Source of the DNA: an uncultured Trueperaceae bacterium
GTDB lineage: Bacteria; Deinococcota; Deinococci; Deinococcales; Trueperaceae
Direction: 5' to 3'
Length of the DNA: 17,134 nucleotides
NCBI GenBank assembly: GCA_937911855.1
Contig: CALDPK010000015.1
Coordinates: 1 to 17,134 of the forward strand
Below are positions 6,903 through 13,979 of the stretch, piece by piece; position 1 is the first letter of the stretch; every line of letters starts with the position of its first letter. The position numbers were made by a program, and so were the translations under genes. The notes under the pieces are model-generated. The model was given only the letters and a program-made list of their open reading frames with translations. It did not search any database and was not told the DNA's origin.

Positions 6903-8426
6903 ATGCTTAAGAAAAGCCTACGCCTGATGGCCTCACTGGCTGCAGCAGGAATCCTGGCAACCGCGATGGCACAGACGCTGATCGTTGCACAGGGCACTGA
7001 CGCAGTAACGCTTGACCCGCACGACGCCACCGACTCACCGTCGGCCACCGTCACCAGTCACGTCTACGAAACCCTCTTCGATCTGACCCCTGAAGGCGAG
7101 ATCGTTCCTGCCCTCGCCACCGGCTACGAGATGAGCGATGACGGCCTGACCGTCACCGTCAACCTCCGCGACGACGTCGTCTTCCACGACGGCACCCCGC
7201 TCACCGCGGAAATCGTCAAGGGCAGCCTCGACCGCTTCCTCGATCCCGAGCAGGCATTCACCTTCCGCTTCCTCCTGGATTCGGTCGGTGAAGTCGAAGT
7301 CGTCGATGACCACACCGTCCAGCTCAACCTGAACAACCAGTTCGCACCGCTGCTGGCCCACATGACCCACAGCTCCACCGCCATCGTTCTGCCCTCGGCA
7401 GTCGAGCAGCACGGCGAAGAGTTCAACGCCAACCCCGTCGGCACCGGCCCGTTCAGCTTCGTCTCCTGGCAGCGCAACGAAGCCATCGAGCTCGAGCGCT
7501 TCGACGGTTACTGGGGCGACGTCGCCCAGATCGACGGCGTACGCTTCCTGACCGTCCCCGAGAACACCACCCGCATGGCCATGGTTGAAAGCGGCGAAGC
7601 CCACGTGGCTGTCCGCGTACCGCCCCAGGACATCGCACGCCTTGACGCTGACCCCAACATCACCGTCGAGAACGTCTCGAGCCTGCGCACGATCTTCATC
7701 TACTTCAACCACAACCTCGAGCCGTTCGACAATCCACTGGTCCGCCAGGCTGTCAACTACGCAGTCAACAACCAGGAACTCGCCGACTTCGTCCTCGGTG
7801 GTGCCGTCCGCGTGAGCGACGCCCCCATCTCACCGGGCATCTTCGGCTACACCCCGGTCGGCAACTACGACCAGGACCTCGAGCGCGCACGTGAACTGCT
7901 CGCCGAAGCCGGCTACCCCGATGGCTTCAGCACCACCCTCTACAGCCCCTCCGGCCGTTACCTGCAGGACATCCAGACTGCAGAGGCCATCCAGGGCATG
8001 CTCGCTGAAGTAGGCATCAACGCCGAGATCGAAACCCTCGAATGGTCCGCATACCTCGATCAGCTCAACAAGCCGGTCGACGAGAACGTCGTCCCCATGG
8101 GCATGCTCGGCTGGGGCACCGTCACCGGTGACGCCGACTACGGCCTGTTCCCGCTGCTGCACACCGACCAGTGGGTACCCGCCGGCTCCAACCGCGCCTT
8201 CTACAGCAACCCCGAAGTGGACGCCCTGCTGAACGAAGCCCGCGTGAGCCCGGACAACGACGCCCGCCTGCAGATGTACGAAGATGCCATGCAGCTGATC
8301 TGGGACGACGCCGCCTGGCTGTTCCTGCACTCCGAAACCCAGCTCGTGGCAGTGCGTGATGACGTCAACGGCCTCATCATCCACCCGACCGAGCGCGTCC
8401 TTGCCTTCGACGTCACGATCGACTGA
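6903..8426 (+). CDS. ABC transporter solute-binding protein, family 5 (peptide/glutathione type)
   Basis: Exported binding protein of a peptide- or glutathione-type importer (SBP_bac_5 family), 507 residues. Residues 1-23 are a type I signal peptide (KK n-region, hydrophobic core, AMA-QT cleavage), with no lipobox cysteine. The mature protein shows family marks: TLDPHDATDSPS (about 38-49), the lobe segment FHDGTPLTAEIVKGSLDRFLDP, then NPVGTGPFSFVSW, RQAVNYAVN and LLAEAGYPDGF. ATG 6903 is chosen because AAGGAG lies 5 nt upstream and the signal peptide begins there. Codon use is strikingly C-ending (mostly GTC, ATC, AAC), more so than in neighbours, which suggests high expression. Two permease genes follow, but no ATPase gene. 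The substrate could be di- or oligopeptides, glutathione, or another solute handled by this broad family. Confidence 0.93.
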   Translation: MLKKSLRLMASLAAAGILATAMAQTLIVAQGTDAVTLDPHDATDSPSATVTSHVYETLFDLTPEGEIVPALATGYEMSDDGLTVTVNLRDDVVFHDGTPLTAEIVKGSLDRFLDPEQAFTFRFLLDSVGEVEVVDDHTVQLNLNNQFAPLLAHMTHSSTAIVLPSAVEQHGEEFNANPVGTGPFSFVSWQRNEAIELERFDGYWGDVAQIDGVRFLTVPENTTRMAMVESGEAHVAVRVPPQDIARLDADPNITVENVSSLRTIFIYFNHNLEPFDNPLVRQAVNYAVNNQELADFVLGGAVRVSDAPISPGIFGYTPVGNYDQDLERARELLAEAGYPDGFSTTLYSPSGRYLQDIQTAEAIQGMLAEVGINAEIETLEWSAYLDQLNKPVDENVVPMGMLGWGTVTGDADYGLFPLLHTDQWVPAGSNRAFYSNPEVDALLNEARVSPDNDARLQMYEDAMQLIWDDAAWLFLHSETQLVAVRDDVNGLIIHPTERVLAFDVTID

Positions 8427-8463
8427 GCCCGTCTTGTCAGACGTCGTGAACTGACCTGATCCG

Positions 8464-8503
8464 CCGCCGTGATCCCGTAGCCATCGCACCGGGATCACGG
8501 CGG
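8464..8503 (+). terminator. Strong intercistronic hairpin between the binding-protein and permease genes
   Basis: A perfect 14-bp GC-rich stem: 8464-8477 (CCGCCGTGATCCCG) pairs with 8490-8503, with a 12-nt loop. No T-run follows, so it is either a partial terminator or a 3' stabiliser of the upstream mRNA. Either would raise binding-protein output relative to the permeases. Confidence 0.6.
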
Positions 8504-8524
8504 CATCACATGCCCGCCTATTTC

Positions 8525-8538
8525 AACCGGTACCGGTT
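8525..8538. promoter_or_regulatory. Perfect 14-bp palindrome upstream of the first permease gene
   Basis: AACCGGTACCGGTT is self-complementary over all 14 bp and lies 32 nt before ATG 8570, next to an AT-rich stretch (TTATTTTGC). A dyad like this upstream of a transport gene is typical of an operator. No cognate regulator is encoded in the window. Confidence 0.4.
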
Positions 8539-8569
8539 ATTTTGCATGCCATCATCTAGGAAACCCTGA

Positions 8570-9490
8570 ATGCTCCAGTACACTCTCCGACGCCTCCTGA
8601 TCGCCATACCTTCGGTCCTTGGAGTACTCATCATCGTGTTCGCCATGGTCCGCCTGGCACCCGGCGACCCGGCGACGCTGCTGGCCGGCGAGTTCGCGGA
8701 CGCAGCGACCGTGGAACGGATCCGTGAGCGCTTCGGACTGAACGACTCGATGCCCGTCCAGTTCGGCCGCTTCATCGGCGGCGTGTTCCAGGGCGACCTG
8801 GGCCGTTCCACCCGGACGAACCGCGAAGTCATCGCGGACATAGTCGATTATTTTCCCAACACCCTTGAGCTGGCTGCTGCCGCCATCCTGGTGGCGCTCG
8901 TCATAGGCATCACCCTGGGGATCATCTCGGCGCTGAAGCCCAACACGTGGGTGGACGCACTGGCGATGATCCTGGCCCTGATCGGCGTGTCCATGCCGGT
9001 GTTCTGGTTCGGACTGCTGGCGATACTGTTCTTCTCCGTCGAACTGGGCTGGTTCCCGGTGGCGGGCCGCGGCACCCTGGCCCACCTGGTGCTGCCGGCT
9101 ATCACACTCGGCGTATCGAGCACCGGCGTGATCGCGCGCATGACCCGTTCCGCCATGCTTGAAGTACTGGGCCAGGATTTCATCCGCACGGCCCGCGCCA
9201 AAGGCCTGCGTGGCGGATCCGTGGTGCTCAAGCACGCCCTGCGCAACGCCCTCATCCCTGTAGTGACCATCGGCGGCCTCGAGTTCGGTTCGCTGATGGC
9301 CGGCGCTGTCATCACCGAGACGGTATTCACCTGGCCCGGCATCGGCCGCCTGCTGGTGCAGTCGATCCTGGCCCGCGACTACCCTGTGGTGCAGGGCGCG
9401 GTCCTGATGATCGCGCTGTCGTTCATCATCATCAACATTCTCGTGGACCTTGTTTACGCCATGATCGATCCGAGGATTCGCTTTGACTGA
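8570..9490 (+). CDS. ABC transporter permease, DppB/GsiC family
   Basis: Inner-membrane permease of a peptide-type importer, 306 residues, the normal family length. TM1 is at about 9-29, followed by the typical extracytoplasmic segment with PGDPA (31-35) and the FGLND and GDLGRS motifs. Five more hydrophobic segments follow. The EAA loop that contacts the ATPase is at about 207-230 (TARAKGLRGGSVVLKHALRNALIP). The C-terminus (VYAMIDPRIRF) is typical of DppB-type subunits. Start ATG 8570 has AGGAAA 7-8 nt upstream. It overlaps the next permease by 8 nt and would pair with it as the heterodimeric pore for the binding protein upstream. Confidence 0.94.
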   Translation: MLQYTLRRLLIAIPSVLGVLIIVFAMVRLAPGDPATLLAGEFADAATVERIRERFGLNDSMPVQFGRFIGGVFQGDLGRSTRTNREVIADIVDYFPNTLELAAAAILVALVIGITLGIISALKPNTWVDALAMILALIGVSMPVFWFGLLAILFFSVELGWFPVAGRGTLAHLVLPAITLGVSSTGVIARMTRSAMLEVLGQDFIRTARAKGLRGGSVVLKHALRNALIPVVTIGGLEFGSLMAGAVITETVFTWPGIGRLLVQSILARDYPVVQGAVLMIALSFIIINILVDLVYAMIDPRIRFD

Positions 9491-10547
9491 CGTCGCCACT
9501 GCTACCCCCGTCCAGCGCAAGTCACCGCGCTGGCGCAGGCGCCTTGCCCGCAACCCGCTTGCCATCCTGGGCGCCCTCCTCATCGGCTTCTTCCTGCTGA
9601 TCGTCGCCTTCGCGCCCTTCCTGGCTCCGTACAGCCCGACGACGCAGAACCTGCGCACCACCTACCTGCCACCCGGCACCGGCGTCAGTTTCAGCGGCCC
9701 GGAAGGCGAGCGGGGCATCTGGGTCAGCCCGTCCTCACGCACCCCCGTCGGCGGCGTCAGTGTCGACGAGTCTGAAGCGTACCCGGTGGAGTTCTTCGTG
9801 CGCGGCCAGTCTTACACCTGGCTGTTCGGGCTGATCGAGTCCGACCTGCACCTGTTCGGCGTCGACGGACCGGTCCGCTTCCACCTGCTGGGCACCGACG
9901 AGCAGGGCCGTGACCTGCTGTCTCGCCTCGTGCACGGCGCCTGGATCTCGCTGTTCATCGGCCTCATCTCGGTGGGGATCGGCATCGGCGTCGGCGTGCC
10001 GGTCGGAGCGCTGTCCGGTTACCTGGGCGGGGTCACCGACCTGGTGGTGCAGCGCGTCATCGACACGCTCCTGGCCTTCCCCGGCATCCTGCTCGCCATC
10101 GTGCTGGTCGCGACGTTCGGGACCGGCCTGACCAACCTCATGATTGCGGTCGGCATCGCGGCCGTACCCGTGTACGCGCGCATCGTGCGCGGCTCGGTAC
10201 TGTCGATGCGCAAACGTGAGTTCGTGGAGGCTGCCGAAGCCCTGGGCCGCAAGAAACTGCCGATCCTGTTCCAGCACATCATCCCGAACGTGCTGTCACC
10301 GATCATCGTCCAGTCGAGCCTGCAGATGGCCATCGCCATCCTGTTCGCCGCCGGCCTGGGCTTCCTGGGTCTGGGCGCCCGGCCGCCGCAGCCTGAATGG
10401 GGCCTGATGCTGGCCCGCGGCCGTGAGTACCTGGCTGTTGCGCCGCACGTCGCCACCTTCCCTGGCGTCGCCATCATCCTGGTGGTGCTGGGCTTCAACC
10501 TGCTGGGCGACGCCCTGCGGGATGCGCTTGACCCGCGCAACAACTGA
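9483..10547 (+). CDS. ABC transporter permease, DppC/GsiD family, with an enlarged first extracytoplasmic segment
   Basis: Second pore subunit, 354 residues against about 300 for DppC/GsiD. It starts at TTG 9483, inside the previous stop (TTGACTGA overlap). The start is supported by GAGGA 6 nt upstream and by a normal cytoplasmic N-terminus (basic PRWRRRLARNPLAILGALLI) leading into TM1 (about 27-47). Residues about 61-134 are an extra hydrophilic segment containing FFVRGQSYTWLFGLIESDLHLFGVDG, before the conserved LLGTDEQGRDLLSRLVHG. The EAA loop is at about 250-273 (AAEALGRKKLPILFQHIIPNVLSP), and the C-terminus LGDALRDALDPRNN is typical. Such inserts occur in some oligopeptide transporters and may dock the binding protein. 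It is translationally coupled to the upstream permease. Confidence 0.94.
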   Translation: MTDVATATPVQRKSPRWRRRLARNPLAILGALLIGFFLLIVAFAPFLAPYSPTTQNLRTTYLPPGTGVSFSGPEGERGIWVSPSSRTPVGGVSVDESEAYPVEFFVRGQSYTWLFGLIESDLHLFGVDGPVRFHLLGTDEQGRDLLSRLVHGAWISLFIGLISVGIGIGVGVPVGALSGYLGGVTDLVVQRVIDTLLAFPGILLAIVLVATFGTGLTNLMIAVGIAAVPVYARIVRGSVLSMRKREFVEAAEALGRKKLPILFQHIIPNVLSPIIVQSSLQMAIAILFAAGLGFLGLGARPPQPEWGLMLARGREYLAVAPHVATFPGVAIILVVLGFNLLGDALRDALDPRNN

Positions 10548-10578
10548 GGGAAACCAGTCCCCACCCCGGCGCAGGACG

Positions 10579-10587
10579 TGCAATCAT
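10579..10587 (+). promoter_or_regulatory. Extended -10-like element upstream of rph
   Basis: TGC followed by AATCAT (10582-10587), then 8 nt to ATG 10596. It has the same geometry as the other leaderless-type promoters, but the hexamer is weaker. No Shine-Dalgarno is seen at the rph start. Confidence 0.35.
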
Positions 10588-10595
10588 GGGCAGTC

Positions 10596-11315
10596 ATGCG
10601 AACTTCCCGCGCCAACCTTGAACTCAGGCCGCTGGCCGTAACTACCGGCGTCAACATGCACGCCGAAGGCTCAGCCCTGGTCGAATGGGGCAACACCCGG
10701 GTGCAGGCGACCGTCAGCGTCGAAGCGCGCCTGCCGCCCCATCTGCGCAACCAGAAAGGCGTGGGCTGGCTCACCGCTGAGTACGCGATGCTGCCGCGCA
10801 GCACTTCAGTCCGCAATAACCGTGAACGACTGTTCGCAGGTGGACGCAGCCAGGAGATACAGCGGCTGATCGGCCGCAGCCTGCGGACGGTCACCAGGCT
10901 GGACCTGTTCAAGGGCCAGACTCTTTACGTGGACGTGGACGTCCTGCAGGCCGATGGCGGCACGCGCTGCGCTGGCGTGGTGGCCGGCTACGCCGCCCTG
11001 TTCGAACTGGCTGACCGCATGATCCACGACGGCAAACTGGACGAATGGCCTCTTACCAATGAACTGGCGGCAGTAAGCGTCGGCCTCGTGAACGGTGAGG
11101 TGCGGCTGGACCTTGACGCCGAGGAAGACCAGGCGTCACACGCCGACCTGAACATCGTGGCCACTGCAGCCGGCGACATCATCGAAGTACAGGGTGGCGG
11201 CGAGGCAGCACCGATCCCGGCCGAAACGTACGTCTCACTGGTAGGCACGGGCGTCACCGCCGTGGCGGCGCTGCTCGAGCGCATCCGTCCCCAGATCGGC
11301 AAAGTCCGCACGTGA
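10596..11315 (+). CDS. rph: Ribonuclease PH
   Basis: Phosphate-dependent 3'-5' exoribonuclease that trims tRNA 3' ends, a hexameric cytoplasmic enzyme. The protein is 239 residues, the usual size. Visible marks: the N-terminal LRPLAVTTGVNMHAEGSALVEWGNT (about 10-34), GWLTAEYAMLPRST (57-70), GGRSQEIQRLIGRSLRTV (82-99), DVLQADGGTRCAG (115-127), and IIEVQGGGEAAP near the C-terminus. I chose ATG 10596 rather than the in-frame ATG at 10578, because the family begins a few residues before LRPL and the -10-like element lies between the two. It shares a 4-nt GTGA overlap with rdgB. The rph-rdgB pairing is common in bacteria and joins RNA processing with nucleotide-pool cleaning. Confidence 0.95.
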   Translation: MRTSRANLELRPLAVTTGVNMHAEGSALVEWGNTRVQATVSVEARLPPHLRNQKGVGWLTAEYAMLPRSTSVRNNRERLFAGGRSQEIQRLIGRSLRTVTRLDLFKGQTLYVDVDVLQADGGTRCAGVVAGYAALFELADRMIHDGKLDEWPLTNELAAVSVGLVNGEVRLDLDAEEDQASHADLNIVATAAGDIIEVQGGGEAAPIPAETYVSLVGTGVTAVAALLERIRPQIGKVRT

Positions 11316-11929
11316 ATGGCCTCAAACTGCTGCTGGCGTCCCAGAACCCCGGCAAACTGGCTGAATTCCGCGAGGCACTGCCGGGGGTCCGGCTGTTCGG
11401 CACCGATGACTTCAGCCTGGGCGAGTTCCCGCCCGAAGTGGGCCTGAGCTACGACGAGAACGCGCTGATCAAGGCGGGCTTCGCGGCGGTGCAGTCGGGC
11501 ATCCCGGCGCTCGGCGACGACTCCGGCATCGAGATCGACGCACTGGACGGTGCTCCGGGCGTCCGCTCCGCACGCTTCGGCGGGGACATCGGCGACGGCG
11601 AACGCATCGCCCTCGTCCTGGACAGACTGCGCGACCGGCCCGAAGCTGAACGCGGCGCAGCCTTCAGATGCTCGCTGGTCCTGGCGCTGCCCACCGGAGA
11701 GGTCCGGGTGTTCGCCGGGCAGGTCCGGGGATTGATCCTGGAAGGTCCGCGCGGCCGTCATGGTTTCGGTTACGACCCCATCTTCTTCTCACCGGAACTC
11801 GGCAAGACTTTCGCGGAGGCCAGCACGGAGGAGAAGCGCCGCGTCAGCCACCGCGGCGACGCGATCCGGAAGCTGTCGGACTGGCTCGCCACCGAAGAAG
11901 CGGCAGAGCTGCTTGCCACCTGGCGTTAA
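11312..11929 (+). CDS. rdgB: XTP/dITP diphosphatase (RdgB/HAM1)
   Basis: Nucleoside-triphosphate pyrophosphatase that hydrolyses non-canonical purine NTPs (ITP, dITP, XTP) to monophosphate, keeping them out of DNA and RNA. The protein is 205 residues. Motifs: ASQNPGK (9-15), the nucleotide-binding SxNxxK; ALGDDSGIEIDALDGAPGVRSARFGG (67-92), with Asp69/Asp70 as metal/catalytic residues; HGFGYDPIF (150-158); and SHRGDA (179-184). The start is GTG 11312 within the rph stop (GTGA). The nearby ATG at 11316 is out of frame. Translation is coupled to rph. No terminator hairpin is obvious after the stop at 11929. Confidence 0.95.
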   Translation: MNGLKLLLASQNPGKLAEFREALPGVRLFGTDDFSLGEFPPEVGLSYDENALIKAGFAAVQSGIPALGDDSGIEIDALDGAPGVRSARFGGDIGDGERIALVLDRLRDRPEAERGAAFRCSLVLALPTGEVRVFAGQVRGLILEGPRGRHGFGYDPIFFSPELGKTFAEASTEEKRRVSHRGDAIRKLSDWLATEEAAELLATWR

Positions 11930-11969
11930 GGCTTCCGTACGTTCCCGTCAGGTACTTCACACACGCAAT

Positions 11970-11991
11970 TGCTACCATAACGAGAGGAGGG
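11970..11991 (+). promoter_or_regulatory. Extended -10 plus Shine-Dalgarno of the TPR gene
   Basis: TGC followed by TACCAT (11973-11978), then AGGAGGG (11985-11991) 5 nt before ATG 11997. A TSS about 7 nt after the -10 would fall at the Shine-Dalgarno, giving a very short leader of about 12 nt. No good -35 is visible. Confidence 0.5.
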
Positions 11992-11996
11992 AAGTC

Positions 11997-12863
11997 ATGA
12001 AAAATCGCTTCCGGTTCATACTTTCATCACTGGTCGTCTTCGCACTGACCGCTTCGGCGTTCGCGCAGCCGCTCAGTGACGCAGCCGCTGAAAGACTTCA
12101 GCTCGCTCGCAACACCGCCAATCAGGCATTGAGTACGTATTCTGCGCACTACCCCGACCGTCCCCTGTGGCAGGAGACCTTCGGCTACATCGAAGAAGCC
12201 ATCTCGCTGGCACCCGATAACCCCGAGGTGTACCGCTTCCAGGCGATCGCGCACACGATGGCGAACTGGTACGGCCCGGCCTGGGACATGTGGCAGGCCT
12301 ACCTGGACCGCGGCTGGCAGCTCGATGCCGAAGCCACCCAGTACTTCGTCGAGGCCGGTCACCGCACCGGCTATAACCTTTACGCGCAGGGCAACCTCGA
12401 GGGCGCACTGAGTGTCTACCTGGGCGTCATCGATGAGGTTCCCTTTGACCTCGAGGCAGTGTCATGGGCCGGCCGCATCCTGATGGAGCTGGACCGCCCG
12501 GCGCAGGCCATCTCATACTGGTCGACAGTTGCCGAGCGCGATCCGACCGACACTCGCGCTGCCTACTTCCGTGACCTGGCCCGCGACCAGGCCCGCTGGG
12601 GCACCGACGCAGCCAACGCCTTCCGTGAGGGCGTCAGCTTCTACGAGCAGGGCTCATTCACCGAGGCCCGCGAGCGGTTCAGCCGCGCCACCGCGCTGAA
12701 CGAAGGTTACGCCGAGGCGTGGGCCTGGCTCGGCCGCGTCGAGTTCGAAGCAGGCAACTATGCTGACGCCCGCGGCTATTACGGCCGCGCCGTCGACATC
12801 GAACCTGCTTTCGATACGTACCGTTACTTCTTTGAAGAGGCCGGCCGCCGCATGGCGGACTGA
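11997..12863 (+). CDS. Exported tetratricopeptide-repeat protein
   Basis: 288 residues. A type I signal peptide (1-23, KNRFRF n-region, AFA-QP cleavage) sends the protein across the membrane. The mature part is helical with degenerate TPR units at about 40-75 (YIEEAISLAPDNPEVYRFQAIAH), 125-160 (YAQGNLEGALSVYLGVIDEVPFD), 160-190 (GRILMELDRPAQAISYWSTVAERDP) and 208-270 (YEQGSFTEARERFSRATALNEGYAEAW, then FEAGNYADARGYYGRAVDIEP). TPRs mediate protein-protein contacts, so a periplasmic or envelope scaffold is likely, but no partner is encoded next to it. The start is fixed by AGGAGGG and the signal peptide; upstream in-frame codons overlap rdgB in another frame. The gene ends at a strong hairpin shared with glpX. 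Confidence 0.85.
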   Translation: MKNRFRFILSSLVVFALTASAFAQPLSDAAAERLQLARNTANQALSTYSAHYPDRPLWQETFGYIEEAISLAPDNPEVYRFQAIAHTMANWYGPAWDMWQAYLDRGWQLDAEATQYFVEAGHRTGYNLYAQGNLEGALSVYLGVIDEVPFDLEAVSWAGRILMELDRPAQAISYWSTVAERDPTDTRAAYFRDLARDQARWGTDAANAFREGVSFYEQGSFTEARERFSRATALNEGYAEAWAWLGRVEFEAGNYADARGYYGRAVDIEPAFDTYRYFFEEAGRRMAD

Positions 12864-12893
12864 AGTCGTGTCAGCAACTGGCTGAAAGCATCA

Positions 12894-12937
12894 GGGAGCG
12901 CGCGTCACAGATGGATGTTGACGCGCGCTCCCCTTTT
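12894..12937 (+). terminator. Intrinsic terminator of the TPR gene, embedded in the 3' end of glpX
   Basis: A perfect 14-bp stem GGGAGCGCGCGTCA (12894-12907) / TGACGCGCGCTCCC (12919-12932), 11-nt loop, then CTTTT on the plus strand. It lies 30 nt after the TPR stop. On the minus strand the same bases encode the last codons and TGA stop of glpX. No comparable T-run follows on the minus side, so termination there is less certain. Confidence 0.8.
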
Positions 12938-13927
12938 GAACAGGTGGACGCTGTCGGCGAAGCGCACCACCTGGGAGCGGAAGCCCGTGCTCAGCGTATG
13001 GGTGCGCGCGCCGTCCCGGAAGAACTTGACTCCGTGCAGCAGGTCTCCGTCCGTGATGCCCGTGGCGCTGAACACCACGCTCCGGCCGGGAGCCAGCTCG
13101 TTCGTGCCGTACACCTTCTCCAGGTCGATGCCAGCGTCCCTGCAGCGCTGTTCTTCAGCCTCGTTGGCGGGTTTGAAACGCCCCTGGATCTCCCCGCCCA
13201 GGCACTTGAGTGCTGCTGCGGCGAGTACACCTTCGGGGGCGCCACCTGTGCCCATGACGGCGTGGACGTTCGTACCCCGCACTGCGGCCGAGATGGCGCC
13301 GATCACGTCACCGTCACCGATCAGCTTGACCCGGGCCCCGGCTGCCCGCACCTGGCGGATCAGCTCCGTGTGCCGGTCGCGGTCGAGGATCGTTACTGTG
13401 AGGTCTTCGATGTCGCGGTCGAGGCTCAGCGCGATGGCGTGCAGGTTGGCGGCCACCGGCCAGCGCAGGTCGACCTTGCCCGCTGCGGGCGGCCCGACGA
13501 TGATCTTCTCCATGTAGGTGTCCGGTGCCTGCAGCAGTCCGCCCTTCTCAGAGACGGCGATCACTGCGACCGCGTTGTTGATCAGCCTGGCAGTGATGCC
13601 CGTTCCCTCGACGGGGTCCACGGCGATGTCCACCTGCCAGGCGTCCGGGCCGCTCTTGCCCACCTTCTCACCGATGAACAGCATGGGGGCTTCGTCGCGT
13701 TCACCTTCGCCAATGACTATCTCTCCGTCGATGTCGAGTTCGTTGAGCACGCGCCGCATCGCGTCGGTGCCGGCCTGGTCCACAAGGTCGGAGTCGCCCT
13801 TGCCGGCGACCCGGCTCGCAGCGATGGCGGCTTCTTCGGTTACACGTACGACCTCGAGCACCAGCTCGCGCTCGAGTTTCACGACATCGGCATCGGAGAT
13901 GGCCTGGGGTGCCCGCGGGTTGTCCAT
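12905..13927 (-). CDS. glpX: Class II fructose-1,6-bisphosphatase
   Basis: Hydrolyses fructose 1,6-bisphosphate to fructose 6-phosphate in gluconeogenesis; the metal-dependent GlpX family (a sedoheptulose-bisphosphatase activity is also possible). The protein is 340 residues. Motifs: ASRVAGKGDSDLVDQAGTDAMR (about 37-58), VIGEGERDEAPML (71-83), DPVEGTG (104-110, metal ligands Asp104/Glu107), and GTGGAPEGVLAAAALKCLGGEIQGRF in the second half. The start at ATG 13927 fits the family. An in-frame extension reaches 14011 but is Cys-rich junk overlapping the hisIE end. There is no Shine-Dalgarno; TGC-GATGAT ends 6 nt before the ATG and may be a leaderless extended -10. The last ten codons lie in the terminator hairpin of the convergent TPR gene. 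Confidence 0.95.
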   Translation of the reverse strand: MDNPRAPQAISDADVVKLERELVLEVVRVTEEAAIAASRVAGKGDSDLVDQAGTDAMRRVLNELDIDGEIVIGEGERDEAPMLFIGEKVGKSGPDAWQVDIAVDPVEGTGITARLINNAVAVIAVSEKGGLLQAPDTYMEKIIVGPPAAGKVDLRWPVAANLHAIALSLDRDIEDLTVTILDRDRHTELIRQVRAAGARVKLIGDGDVIGAISAAVRGTNVHAVMGTGGAPEGVLAAAALKCLGGEIQGRFKPANEAEEQRCRDAGIDLEKVYGTNELAPGRSVVFSATGITDGDLLHGVKFFRDGARTHTLSTGFRSQVVRFADSVHLFKRGARVNIHL

Positions 13928-13979
13928 ACAGCAATCATCGCATCTGCAGGCGCTGCGCATGTGGTTGTACCGCCCGGAG

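Noticed and set aside
8552..9661. 369-codon minus-strand open frame opposite the DppB-type permease
   Set aside because: Composition is rich in His, Asp, Gln and Arg with no domain pattern, and the opposite strand encodes a textbook permease.
10578..10595. Upstream in-frame ATG for rph
   Set aside because: It adds six residues not seen in the family and would overlap the -10-like element.
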